A stretch of DNA of 53,722 bases from a virus. The notes beneath the pieces were generated by a model. The model had not been told where the DNA came from. It searched no databases and worked only from the letters and a program-made list of their open reading frames with translations. How positions within the stretch are numbered: the stretch's first letter is position 1; each line of letters opens with the position of its first letter. Positions 25,438 to 33,578 of the stretch are shown here, one piece after another. The DNA lies in IMG/VR virus record IMGVR_UViG_3300033148_003280, positions 1-53,722 of that record; one strand, given 5' to 3'. The position numbers and the translations under genes were made by a program.

Positions 25438-25845
25438 ACCGAAATTACGCTTGATAATCTCAGTGAGAACTTCGAGGGTGACAAGGTAATCAAGTCCCTT
25501 GATATCATCGAGCTTGATATCAGTTCCGCATTCGATGAACCACGGCAAGAAACTCAGGAGCTTATCGCGCAAGTTCGTAATCACTTCGTTCGTGAATACG
25601 TTTGCCTGATCGAAGTCCTCGACGGATTCCAACGCCGCTCCCATTTCCTTTGCCTTGAATGCACCATAGATCGCGCCATGGGTAAGCTGCGAAATAACCT
25701 CGGTTGCATTCTCAAGGTCTTGGAAAGAAATAGCCCGGATGTTGAGCTTCAGCTCTGTACCATCCGGGCGCTCGATAATTATCGGGTAAGGTTTCGGCGA
25801 TGTAATACGCCGAACTTCATTTTCCAGTCCTTCTCTTTCGTTCAT
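25276..25845 (-). CDS. Tail assembly chaperone (G-like)
   Basis: 189 residues, just upstream of the tape measure and downstream of the tail tube, the standard chaperone slot. Contains ELKLNIRAISFQDLENATEV and FLPWFIECGTDIKLDDIKGL. The C-terminal Ser/Gly/Asp linker is followed by an overlapping -1 frame that could extend it. It should bind the tape measure during tail assembly. Family not matched by a specific motif. Confidence 0.75.
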   Translation of the reverse strand: MNEREGLENEVRRITSPKPYPIIIERPDGTELKLNIRAISFQDLENATEVISQLTHGAIYGAFKAKEMGAALESVEDFDQANVFTNEVITNLRDKLLSFLPWFIECGTDIKLDDIKGLDYLVTLEVLTEIIKRNFGERLMDFISRASAIIEPLKRDEKTVGLVDGLLPKPSSSGADTAPIASGDGALEN

Positions 25846-25868
25846 TTTTTCTCCTCCGATTTTAACTA

Positions 25869-27104
25869 TTAACTCTCTACATCCTCACAGCCCGGCCCGT
25901 TTGCCCAATCAGTTATCGCGGCAAGGTTGCTAAGATCGTAATCCTCAAGATGCCGGTTATACAGTGTGATTTTCCCGTGGTTGAGCTTATGTTCGGATAC
26001 CAGGACATCCCACGTAAACTCAAACCCGTTCTCGAATGTCAGCGTGGACAGATCCAATGACCAACCGGAAGATGCCAGCACCTTCCAGAGTTCGATCTCA
26101 AACCCTCGCGGTCTGATATCAGCCCTGTCATCGTTCTTAAGTGCGATGAGCACGAGATGCATGTAGGGCGGCAATGTTTCAGACGGCCCAATCGACATTG
26201 ACACATATGGGTTTGTCCTATACGCATAAGTGATTGTCACTACTTCTCCATAGCCGATGTCGCTATCCGTCGGAATGCAGACAATGCCACAAGAAGTATC
26301 AATCGAGAAATCATCAGTAATGGTGAACTCGGTGCCTTCGGCATCCTTAACCGTAAACGATCCGGTTGCATCGCCAGGATAGGCATCGCCGGTTCTCGGC
26401 ATATCATCGATTACAACTGCGAAATCATCGCCAACCGGATCGGCTGCGATAGTCAATAATAGAGTCGCGTTAGCGCGTACCTCCCCATCATCATATGCAT
26501 AAATCTTGTATGAATCCGGGGTTACTCCCGCTGGCGGCGTAATCGTCAAGGTGACTACCTCTCCGAGTACCACGTTGACTTCAGGGGACTCAGTATAAGC
26601 GCTCTCGGTTATCCCGTACGTGCAGGTTACTACAAAGTAATAACCGTCCGTAGGGATGGTCCCTCCGACACCGCCTGCTACGCCTGCAACCCCATCAGGG
26701 CCAGGCAGGGCATCGGTTGAGTGGAATCCAGCCTTATGTACGAGCTTGAAGCACCGGCCCGGATAGGCGGGGTAATCCTCGACCGCTGTTTTGATAGTGC
26801 AGTTATCTTGCTGGACAGGGACACCGCAGTTTTTCATGTGGAGGTAAGCGGTACTGGGGTCGAGCGCCTCTACCATCTTGCCCTTGATCTGATAACCGCA
26901 AAACGTAGGCTGCCCCTCGGAATTTACCATCTGTCCGTTGATGACATCCGTTGCAAAAACATTCGCCGGGTCGAGCTTGTCGAGTACGATGTTATCGACT
27001 TTCCCGAAAATCACGAGGTGGTCTGTTACCTCATTCATCAACGCCATAATGCATGGCCCGATATGTCTGGACTCTGGATGTGATGCGTAATTCGTATCAC
27101 TCAT
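25869..27104 (-). CDS. Major tail (tube) protein with Ig-like insert
   Basis: 411 residues from MSDTNYASHPES; GAAGGTGAT precedes the ATG and the start overlaps the upstream gene by 8 bases. The ends (ESRHIGPCIMALMNEV ... GKVDNIVLDKLD; TLTFENGFEFTWDVLVSEHKL) look like tail tube protein, and the centre (about 150-310) carries Pro/Gly/Thr-rich Ig-like sandwich sequence (TLTITPPAGVTPDSYKIYAY). Ig domains on tube proteins often bind glycans or cell surface. Confidence 0.7.
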   Translation of the reverse strand: MSDTNYASHPESRHIGPCIMALMNEVTDHLVIFGKVDNIVLDKLDPANVFATDVINGQMVNSEGQPTFCGYQIKGKMVEALDPSTAYLHMKNCGVPVQQDNCTIKTAVEDYPAYPGRCFKLVHKAGFHSTDALPGPDGVAGVAGGVGGTIPTDGYYFVVTCTYGITESAYTESPEVNVVLGEVVTLTITPPAGVTPDSYKIYAYDDGEVRANATLLLTIAADPVGDDFAVVIDDMPRTGDAYPGDATGSFTVKDAEGTEFTITDDFSIDTSCGIVCIPTDSDIGYGEVVTITYAYRTNPYVSMSIGPSETLPPYMHLVLIALKNDDRADIRPRGFEIELWKVLASSGWSLDLSTLTFENGFEFTWDVLVSEHKLNHGKITLYNRHLEDYDLSNLAAITDWANGPGCEDVES

Positions 27105-27759
27105 TATTATCACCTTCTTCCTTTATTTCATCTACAATCGGTTCTGCCGTTTTCAGATATGCTTCATAATCGGCAAGCAATCTTTCAGCCAGCTTCACAC
27201 CGATACCGGGAAGTTCGTCCAATTCCTCGACTGTACGCCCGCGAAGATTGCTGATATTGACGATATTGGCGCGGACTAACGATGCCTTGGCTATCGGACT
27301 CAAGTATTCAAGATTCGTAATTAAGGACTCGCTGACTTCATGTGTGGTTTCGGGCGCCACGGATTCCGCTTCAACCTCAGGCTCGGATTTCGGTACGGGA
27401 TCCGCTTCGATCTTACGCTTGGCCTTCGCGGATTCGCGTTCATGCTTTTCGATAATCCCCGCTTCGCGCCCGCGTTGAGCGCCCTTGAAACTTCGGGCAA
27501 CACCGCTCAACCGCTTATCGAATCCGCGCGGGTCTTGCGGAATCGGCTTCACTGATTTTGACAAAGCGGGCAAGCTAAATAACGCAATCTCCTCGTCGGT
27601 CGGCGCGTTTATCACTCCCCTGCTAAAGACTATCCCGACCTTTCCTGTCCCCTCCATGCGAGAGCCGACCTTCCCATGCGGGTAACAGGCAAGGGTATCA
27701 TCGCCTTCATTAACAACGGCGATAATCACTTTTAATACTCGATAAGGCTTGTAACTCAT
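27097..27759 (-). CDS. Head-tail protein with helix-hairpin-helix end
   Basis: 220 residues. The last third has a helix-hairpin-helix pattern, LVRANIVNISNLRGRTVEEL then DELPGIGVKLAERLLADYE. A highly similar end is in the gene at 29730. A long Lys/Glu/Ala linker (KSEPEVEAESVAPETTHE) connects the domains. Located between tail terminator and tail tube. Role unknown; HhH domains usually bind DNA without sequence preference. Confidence 0.65.
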   Translation of the reverse strand: MSYKPYRVLKVIIAVVNEGDDTLACYPHGKVGSRMEGTGKVGIVFSRGVINAPTDEEIALFSLPALSKSVKPIPQDPRGFDKRLSGVARSFKGAQRGREAGIIEKHERESAKAKRKIEADPVPKSEPEVEAESVAPETTHEVSESLITNLEYLSPIAKASLVRANIVNISNLRGRTVEELDELPGIGVKLAERLLADYEAYLKTAEPIVDEIKEEGDNNE

Positions 27760-28343
27760 CGGTTTATATCCTCCCGGAACGCTATTTCAAAAGCGAACTT
27801 CGCTCCTAATATGAAATGCCTCATGATGTCTCGGTCTACCATGAAGTCTGAAAAACCTAACCATTGAATTGAATCAACTATCCCGCCTAAACTATTGATG
27901 ACACCGAGCGCTTTATCGTGCAAAATGATTGAGCGGATAGCATCCTGAATTTCAAAGAGTTCGCGTTGTGCCATCTTGAAGTTTACGCGGTTGACATAGA
28001 GTTCATAGGCTAATCGACCGATAAAGCATTCGGAATCACTCAGCCCGGGGTTGGGAATCGCGGTATCAATACCGAAGTAAATAGCGGGGTAACGGTCAGG
28101 ATACTCCATGCTCGTGGGTAAGTAATCATCAACGTGAGTGGCCGTCAAAACGTTGAGGTCTTCAATGGACGGGTAACGCTCTTTCCAGTCGGCCCGGTGC
28201 TTAATGTTATCGGGGTCTACAGGTACCGCCGGATCTGCGGGGTCTGCGGGATCATGAGCGATTGATTGAACCACAATATTGATGTTATCGCTTACGTGCT
28301 CAATGATATGATTGTAAACTGATTTTCGTACCTCGACTATCAT
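27756..28343 (-). CDS. Tail terminator-like protein
   Basis: 195 residues, overlaps neighbours by 4 bases on both sides. Begins MIVEVRKSVYNHIIEHVSDN and contains the Asp/Pro repeat DPADPADPAVPVDP, then a beta/alpha core (PAIYFGIDTAIPNPG, AYELYVNRVNFKMAQRE) compatible with lambda gpU/tail terminator. The position after the completion protein and before the tube supports this. No decisive motif. Confidence 0.6.
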   Translation of the reverse strand: MIVEVRKSVYNHIIEHVSDNINIVVQSIAHDPADPADPAVPVDPDNIKHRADWKERYPSIEDLNVLTATHVDDYLPTSMEYPDRYPAIYFGIDTAIPNPGLSDSECFIGRLAYELYVNRVNFKMAQRELFEIQDAIRSIILHDKALGVINSLGGIVDSIQWLGFSDFMVDRDIMRHFILGAKFAFEIAFREDINR

Positions 28344-28915
28344 GCTCCTGGCAACGCCTTCAAAATTTCCTTTTCAAAAAGATTGAGGAGTTGTTGAGCC
28401 TCCTTTTGGTTGGTGTAGATGAATGGCCTTGCAGGGATATTCCTGCTTTTATCGCCGTATTGATGAGTGGGCGCGTAGTCCTTTGTTAAATGTGGGATAC
28501 CGGCTTCCGCCGCCATCCCATCGGTTTGAACGGTATAAACGAGTGACTTATACATCGTCCCGGTATCGCGCAGAATATTCACGCCCTTAATGCCAGCTAC
28601 AGGAACCGCCCCGCCAAAATGCACAATGGCACGAGCCGCGCCCATCCCGATCCTGCCACTCTTCGTCATCGCCCCCTTCATTGTCTCACTCGCTCCCTTT
28701 TTGCTGACTCGACGCCTTGCAATGGTCTCAGCTTTCAGCGGCGCCCATGCTGCACCATCCGGCCCTTCCTGCCTAATAAAATGCCGCTTCTGCATCGCAA
28801 GCATTCTCTGTCCGACTAAGTCCATTGCTGGGCCAGGATGCTTGGCTGCTCGCTTGAGTTCGTCAAGTAATGCTTGAACCTCTTTAAGTCCTTTCACCTC
28901 AAACCTAATGCTCAT
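28340..28915 (-). CDS. Virion morphogenesis (tail completion) protein, PF05069-like
   Basis: 191 residues. GPDGAAWAPLKAETIARRRV and ILRDTGTMYKSLVYTVQTDG match the Mu gpG/P2-type virion morphogenesis proteins, which have AW.PL..T and L..TG.L..S. HQYGDKSRNIPARPFIY is the conserved HQ.G ... PARPF segment. It completes the head-tail joint. Overlaps both neighbours by 4 bases. Confidence 0.85.
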   Translation of the reverse strand: MSIRFEVKGLKEVQALLDELKRAAKHPGPAMDLVGQRMLAMQKRHFIRQEGPDGAAWAPLKAETIARRRVSKKGASETMKGAMTKSGRIGMGAARAIVHFGGAVPVAGIKGVNILRDTGTMYKSLVYTVQTDGMAAEAGIPHLTKDYAPTHQYGDKSRNIPARPFIYTNQKEAQQLLNLFEKEILKALPGA

Positions 28916-29634
28916 GGAGTAAATCCCTCCAGCGAATCATTGGTGAAATCGTAAGTCGCACCGCCTGATCCGCCATCATACTTATCCCCACTATAGGACG
29001 GTTTCCGTGCGACCTCTCCGGCATCCTCACTATGGAACCTGTACGTGCCGCGCTGAATCTCTTTAACCCGGACAAGGAATAAATCCTTGTAGTTCACAAA
29101 CGGGTTATTCTCATCGGTACGTCCGCGCCTAAACCACAACCGGTAACAGGTGTAGCCGGTGACCATTTCGAGAACTTCATCAGGCACACCCGAATTGTAG
29201 ATGTTGGCTTTCGGCCCGTCCGAATCACCACCAAGGATATCCGCGCCGAAATACTTACATGTTAGCCGAAGATGTGTATCATCCGTTACTTCACGCACGA
29301 TGTGGATAGCATTGATATTGTCCTGGGGCTGAATCCAATCTTCAACATCAACTTCTGTGAGATAATGCGTACCGGTTCCGACAACGTAATCATTGCCGTT
29401 AATGAATTCCATCGTCCCGGTAAGCTCCACGATAAAAGGTTCAATGGGCAAATCCATATGGCCGCGCACATAGCCGTCAAACTCACGGCTCGCTAAGGCG
29501 ATATTACGCATCAACTGCTCTTCAACGTCTTCGTGTAAGAGCAGACCGTTGCTAATATCGGAAACCGCGTTAACGAGATGCCGCTCGCTCTCCGTTTCGA
29601 GCAATAAGGCTATATTGCTATATACAGGCTTCAA
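28912..29634 (-). CDS. Head-tail connector-type protein
   Basis: 240 residues. The N-terminal half is helical (HLVNAVSDISNGLLLHEDVE, MRNIALASREFDGYVRGHMD) as in gp6-like connector proteins. The middle has the strand module GTMEFINGNDYVVGTGTHYL ... WIQPQDNINAIHIVREVTDD found also in the tail-tip protein at 19646. The C-terminal part includes FRRGRTDENNPFVNYKDLFL. Overlaps the next gene's start region. Function by context. Confidence 0.6.
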   Translation of the reverse strand: MKPVYSNIALLLETESERHLVNAVSDISNGLLLHEDVEEQLMRNIALASREFDGYVRGHMDLPIEPFIVELTGTMEFINGNDYVVGTGTHYLTEVDVEDWIQPQDNINAIHIVREVTDDTHLRLTCKYFGADILGGDSDGPKANIYNSGVPDEVLEMVTGYTCYRLWFRRGRTDENNPFVNYKDLFLVRVKEIQRGTYRFHSEDAGEVARKPSYSGDKYDGGSGGATYDFTNDSLEGFTP

Positions 29635-29752
29635 GTTTGCCCTCCTTGACCCACTTCTTTATCCATGGCTTAGTGGCAACAACATCTATCACCTTGCCGC
29701 GACGATAAACGATGCGTCCGCATTTGAGCCTAATCGTCTTCAGTACCCTCAT
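29618..29752 (-). CDS. 44-residue basic protein
   Basis: ATG at 29752 follows GAGG and overlaps the preceding gene. The peptide is MRVLKTIRLKCGRIVYRRGK ... KPWIKKWVKEGKLEACI, basic, with a KOW-like LKCGRIVYRRGKVIDV. A longer frame up to 29890 is not used because it overlaps the previous gene fully. Small phage proteins of this type often follow the major capsid region. Function unknown. Confidence 0.5.
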   Translation of the reverse strand: MRVLKTIRLKCGRIVYRRGKVIDVVATKPWIKKWVKEGKLEACI

Positions 29753-30296
29753 CCTCGTTCGATTCGCCCGATCCCTTATCGCTTCCGGCATCTTCATCCT
29801 CCGGAAATGAATCCTCGATCTCGCTGTACTCGCTAAATGACTCTTTCCATTCCACATATTCTGCGAAATCGGAAAGAAGCCGTTCGGCAAGTTTCACGCC
29901 AATGCCCCTGAGTTCATCAAGTGCTTCCACATCCCATCCTTCGAGATCGCGGATACGCACAATGCCTTTTTCCTTAAGCGACTTCTTAGACATCGGGTTC
30001 AGATAGTCGAGGTCGTCGATAGACGGTTCGGCATATGCGTACTCAGGCGATTCATCGGGCGCGATGACCTCGGTGCTCACCGTCAACTGTCCGGCATCAG
30101 GATCACCGACCACGGGCGGTAGCGATGTAGCTTCGGGTTCCTTGACAGGCGGGGGCGTCGCGGCTGGATCACCCGAGACCACGATCCAGCCGCGCCGAAT
30201 TCCCTCATTAAGTCGCTTATAGTCAGCAGGTACTATACCGCCCTTGGGTATAAACCTGTTCTTGTGATGTAAGGTTCTTTTAGAAATGTAAGGCAT
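29730..30296 (-). CDS. Head-tail protein with helix-hairpin-helix end
   Basis: 188 residues. N-terminus MPYISKRTLHHKNRFIPKGG, then a Pro/Asp linker, then SLKEKGIVRIRDLEGWDVEA and LDELRGIGVKLAERLLSDF, a helix-hairpin-helix almost identical in its core to the gene at 27097. Ends with an acidic tail. It directly follows the major capsid gene. Role unknown, possibly DNA-end contact at the neck. Confidence 0.65.
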   Translation of the reverse strand: MPYISKRTLHHKNRFIPKGGIVPADYKRLNEGIRRGWIVVSGDPAATPPPVKEPEATSLPPVVGDPDAGQLTVSTEVIAPDESPEYAYAEPSIDDLDYLNPMSKKSLKEKGIVRIRDLEGWDVEALDELRGIGVKLAERLLSDFAEYVEWKESFSEYSEIEDSFPEDEDAGSDKGSGESNEDEGTEDD

Positions 30297-30310
30297 GTTC
30301 TCCTCCCGAT

Positions 30311-31318
30311 TTAAGTCGGATCAGAAGTGATGTTCTTAATGAGGGCTCCAGCCCTTCCATTAGACAACTTCACTTCATAATCTGTGCGAACCTCGTACCA
30401 TACTCCCTCAACGAAGATGTCAGGCTTTTCGCTGACGGTCATGATGTCTCTGTCGCTGATAACAGCGTTGTTGAAAGCGAACTGCACAATCATCGCAGCT
30501 GTCTTCAGGCTCGGACTCGGATCAACATAACCAACCCACGCCCAGTCATCTCCGGCATCTGCAGAAATCTCTTCCCACATGAATTTGAGGCTCGAAACCT
30601 CAAGCCGTGGATTCTCGTCGTAGATCGCATCGGCTTGGATGACGTTCAGACCAAAGAGCGGATTCGGGAATTTGCCGGTCTGAAGATAGGTGAGACCGTA
30701 CATGGTTTTGAGGATGTCGATCAAAACCGCATTATCCACCAAGGCATCACCGGCTTTCGGTGAAAGGATCAGTGTGTTGGCGGATCTCCCAGAGTGGAGC
30801 TTGACCGCGCGGATAGCCGCCTTGATGTCGTGGTACGGGTTTGCATCATCGGCATCCCAGGGGGCCTCCGCATCAAACCAGTGAGGATCATCTGCGTCGA
30901 CATAGTAAGACGCCTCGGTGAGCAGAATTTCCGCAACCTTGGCTTCGCGTTCGAGTGCGACATTTTCGACAAGAAGCTCGATGCCCTTGCGATATTCCAC
31001 AACTGACTGCGCGGACATCTTTGCTTCACGATCAGTCATGAGATGCCGCTTACCGAACGGCTCGGTCGAGTACGTCGCTTTATCCAGCCTGAAGTTCAGT
31101 TCGGTAGGAACGCCACCATGCGGAATCTTCGTGTCGTGATGGATGTTCTTTCCTTCAATGGGAAGAATGACATGGTAATCGCCGGGGTTCTTATTGACCG
31201 GAATTACCGGGGCGACGCGGTTGGCGATAAGGCCATCGTTGTCGTAGAAAAGGTATACGCCGTAGTTACTTAACTCGGCATTGATAGCTGCCTCTGCAGG
31301 CATTGGGTGTCCAGACAT
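30311..31318 (-). CDS. Major capsid protein (E-like)
   Basis: 335 residues. Core features include FGKRHLMTDREAKMSAQSVV, ALEREAKVAEILLTEASYY, NTLILSPKAGDALVDN, TYLQTGKFPNPLFGLNVIQA and DIMTVSEKPDIFVEGVWYEV, all typical of phage major capsid E-type HK97-fold proteins. Position between decoration protein and neck genes agrees. A good ribosome binding site lies in AGGACTTAAA upstream. It forms the capsid shell. Confidence 0.88.
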   Translation of the reverse strand: MSGHPMPAEAAINAELSNYGVYLFYDNDGLIANRVAPVIPVNKNPGDYHVILPIEGKNIHHDTKIPHGGVPTELNFRLDKATYSTEPFGKRHLMTDREAKMSAQSVVEYRKGIELLVENVALEREAKVAEILLTEASYYVDADDPHWFDAEAPWDADDANPYHDIKAAIRAVKLHSGRSANTLILSPKAGDALVDNAVLIDILKTMYGLTYLQTGKFPNPLFGLNVIQADAIYDENPRLEVSSLKFMWEEISADAGDDWAWVGYVDPSPSLKTAAMIVQFAFNNAVISDRDIMTVSEKPDIFVEGVWYEVRTDYEVKLSNGRAGALIKNITSDPT

Positions 31319-31349
31319 TTTAAGTCCTCCATGAAATTATTCATTCACA

Positions 31350-31811
31350 TTATTCGGCGGGCGCGTAGTCCGCAGCGGGAATCCTGTGGATGAAGATTGA
31401 GCATTGATGGCCATCGCCGGCACATGCTGAAACCGTGAAACCGATAATTTCCTGCGTTGCAGGTGTTGCCTGAACAACGCGACCATTTGCATCAACGGAT
31501 ACCCACATATTCGCGTCGAGAGCCTCGCCGCCGAGGACCGGGACCCTTCCTTCAAGGGCAACGGTGACCTCGATGGAATCTGTCCCCTTGCTCCCGGCAA
31601 TGTACTCGGCGATCTGGGCTGCATTTACGCCGTTTGTGGCAACGCCATAAGGCATCGTCAAGTTGGTACACGGGATGACAACGCCATCTGTTGCACCAAG
31701 CGAAACGACCTGGCCCTCAAGGATCGCCGCGAAAGCGGATTTCTTGTCGATGGAAATCTCGTCGACCTTTTTGATGTCGACCTTGGTTGTGAAATCAATA
31801 GCTCGTGCCAT
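31350..31811 (-). CDS. Capsid decoration protein (DUF2190-like)
   Basis: 153 residues, beta-rich and Gly/Ala/Val-rich. Contains AAILEGQVVSLGATDGVVIP and VTVALEGRVPVLGGEALDAN, the DUF2190-like pattern of phage head decoration proteins next to E-type capsids. It follows the protease/scaffold gene and precedes the capsid gene. Ends in YAPAE. Confidence 0.72.
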   Translation of the reverse strand: MARAIDFTTKVDIKKVDEISIDKKSAFAAILEGQVVSLGATDGVVIPCTNLTMPYGVATNGVNAAQIAEYIAGSKGTDSIEVTVALEGRVPVLGGEALDANMWVSVDANGRVVQATPATQEIIGFTVSACAGDGHQCSIFIHRIPAADYAPAE

Positions 31812-32353
31812 TACTTCTTCACCTCCATGGTTGCTCTGTCGAGAGCTTCGGTATAGCTCATTTCGGGATTATCCCTCATAAGCTGTCTCCTGCGCTCTTC
31901 AACAGCTGTGTCAATGCCGTGGGCGCGTGCCTTGACAAGCGGATCACCCGAATCCTCATTCAGAATGTCCTTGGCGATTTCGAGCTTCAGCTTCAGCTTA
32001 CCGCCATACATCAAGACGTCCTTGATGATATCGACCGCACTGCGTTCTCTATCCCCGACAACAATTTTTTTGTCAGGAATTACGGCTAATGCATCCACCA
32101 GCCCCATTTCGACCTGAGCTGCCGTGATGTAGCCTTCAGCGTGCATCGTCCGGACATCACTTTTGATTGCTTCGAGTTTTGCTGACTCAAGTAGTTCGTT
32201 CAGCTCGGTGTTTTCACGCAGGAGTTTTTCTTGAGTCAACTGCTCCTGCCTCTCCTTTTCTTCACGGATAGCAGCATTTTCCGCAGCAAGATTGGCTGTT
32301 GAGCCTTTCTCTATTACTGTGGTGCTACCTCCGTCAGCGACTTTTTCAGACAT
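31811..32353 (-). CDS. Nested scaffold protein (internal start)
   Basis: ATG at 32353 in the same frame as the protease has a perfect AAGGAGG 7 bases upstream, the best ribosome binding site in the region. The product is 180 residues, MSEKVADGGSTTVIEKGST onward, an acidic coiled coil. This is the lambda C/Nu3 arrangement. It is an inference from the site and domain boundary. Confidence 0.7.
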   Translation of the reverse strand: MSEKVADGGSTTVIEKGSTANLAAENAAIREEKERQEQLTQEKLLRENTELNELLESAKLEAIKSDVRTMHAEGYITAAQVEMGLVDALAVIPDKKIVVGDRERSAVDIIKDVLMYGGKLKLKLEIAKDILNEDSGDPLVKARAHGIDTAVEERRRQLMRDNPEMSYTEALDRATMEVKK

Positions 32354-33577
32354 CGCTTTTCCTCCTTCGGTAGTTTTTGATATTGCTAAATCAGGCGCCC
32401 CATCGGGGGCATCGCCTGATGTCTCTTTCTGCCACGGTGCTTTCCGGTCCATCTTGTCGTAATACTTTTCAAGATGGCTTTTTACCCCGGCAACATCGTC
32501 ATCCGGGATATCGACGCCGCCTCGCGCTCCACCTATCGCACCCGCCGCCGCAAACACGCCACGCGGCACAGCCTTCAAATCGCCATCGACAACATCGGCG
32601 ATGGGCAGCTTATAACTGCCGAACTTCTCTTTTTCATCAGAGTCGTACCACAAGAAGCCTTCCCGGTACTTATCCCAGTCGATATCATCCTCGCCGCCCG
32701 CGTATTCGCGCCGGTGATCTTCTGCGGCGTCGTTGTCCCATTCCATTTCTTCATCGGCCATTGCTAAGTCCTGAAATGCAACAACGCTCGCAATGATCAC
32801 GTCTAATGCGGCGAGGTTCCGTTCACCTATCCATGCTTTGGCTTTTGCAAGCGTCCAATCCTTATCAAGCGAGAACATCACATTCTGTATCACCATCGAA
32901 CTGGCCTTGCTACCCTCTGGGATGTATTCCGGTTTGAGTTTGCCGACTTTGGCCATTATCCCGGCTTCCTCATCAAGCTCGACGGTTCTGAGTTTCTTCT
33001 CGATGAACCGGGACGGCTGCCGTACCTGATGCCGGATATACTCTTCGGTCTTTTCCCACGCTAACTGATTAGCAATTGCATCAAGGGACTGCCCTTCATT
33101 CACGCGATCAATCTCTAATTGCCGTGTCATCTTTTCAGCATCCTCCTCTTTGAAGATAATAGGTTCCATGCCGACAGCAGCGGGTGTATTCGCACCAAGC
33201 AATGAAAATTCCCATAGATACGGGAAGCCCGGAGTCGGATGGAATGATGCCCAACCGATAGAGCGCTCATTATATTCGCCGCTCTCAACCATCGCCTTGC
33301 CTGATTCCAAAAAGCCGACCGTGGCCACGAGGCTGAATGCACCCTCTGCCGACACATCGTCCTTGACATGAAGCGCGAGAACATGGCCAAATGCTGGTCC
33401 ATAATAATCGTGATCTCTGGCGACCTTAGCCCGCAACATCGCCGGGTCATAAGTCAACGCGATCTCATTCAGGAACTCCTCATCATAACCCTGCCAATTC
33501 CAAGTTCCTTCAACCAGGATTTCAACGTCCTGAATCAGTGCGTAGTCAACTTGGTATGGGTCTTTTTCATATTTCAT
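31811..33577 (-). CDS. Prohead protease-scaffold fusion
   Basis: 588 residues from MKYEKDPYQVDYAL; GAGGCGG precedes the ATG and the stop of the portal gene is 1 base away. The N-terminal third (HVLALHVKDDVSAEGAFSLV, YNERSIGWASF) resembles Mu gpI-type proteases. A middle domain (KLPIADVVDGDLKAVPRGVF ... VDIPDDDVAGVKSHLEKYYD) is common in phage capsid-protease proteins. The C-terminal third is a Glu-rich coiled coil typical of scaffolds. A nested start at 32353 would give the scaffold alone. It processes and shapes the prohead. Confidence 0.82.
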   Translation of the reverse strand: MKYEKDPYQVDYALIQDVEILVEGTWNWQGYDEEFLNEIALTYDPAMLRAKVARDHDYYGPAFGHVLALHVKDDVSAEGAFSLVATVGFLESGKAMVESGEYNERSIGWASFHPTPGFPYLWEFSLLGANTPAAVGMEPIIFKEEDAEKMTRQLEIDRVNEGQSLDAIANQLAWEKTEEYIRHQVRQPSRFIEKKLRTVELDEEAGIMAKVGKLKPEYIPEGSKASSMVIQNVMFSLDKDWTLAKAKAWIGERNLAALDVIIASVVAFQDLAMADEEMEWDNDAAEDHRREYAGGEDDIDWDKYREGFLWYDSDEKEKFGSYKLPIADVVDGDLKAVPRGVFAAAGAIGGARGGVDIPDDDVAGVKSHLEKYYDKMDRKAPWQKETSGDAPDGAPDLAISKTTEGGKAMSEKVADGGSTTVIEKGSTANLAAENAAIREEKERQEQLTQEKLLRENTELNELLESAKLEAIKSDVRTMHAEGYITAAQVEMGLVDALAVIPDKKIVVGDRERSAVDIIKDVLMYGGKLKLKLEIAKDILNEDSGDPLVKARAHGIDTAVEERRRQLMRDNPEMSYTEALDRATMEVKK

Positions 33578-33578
33578 T

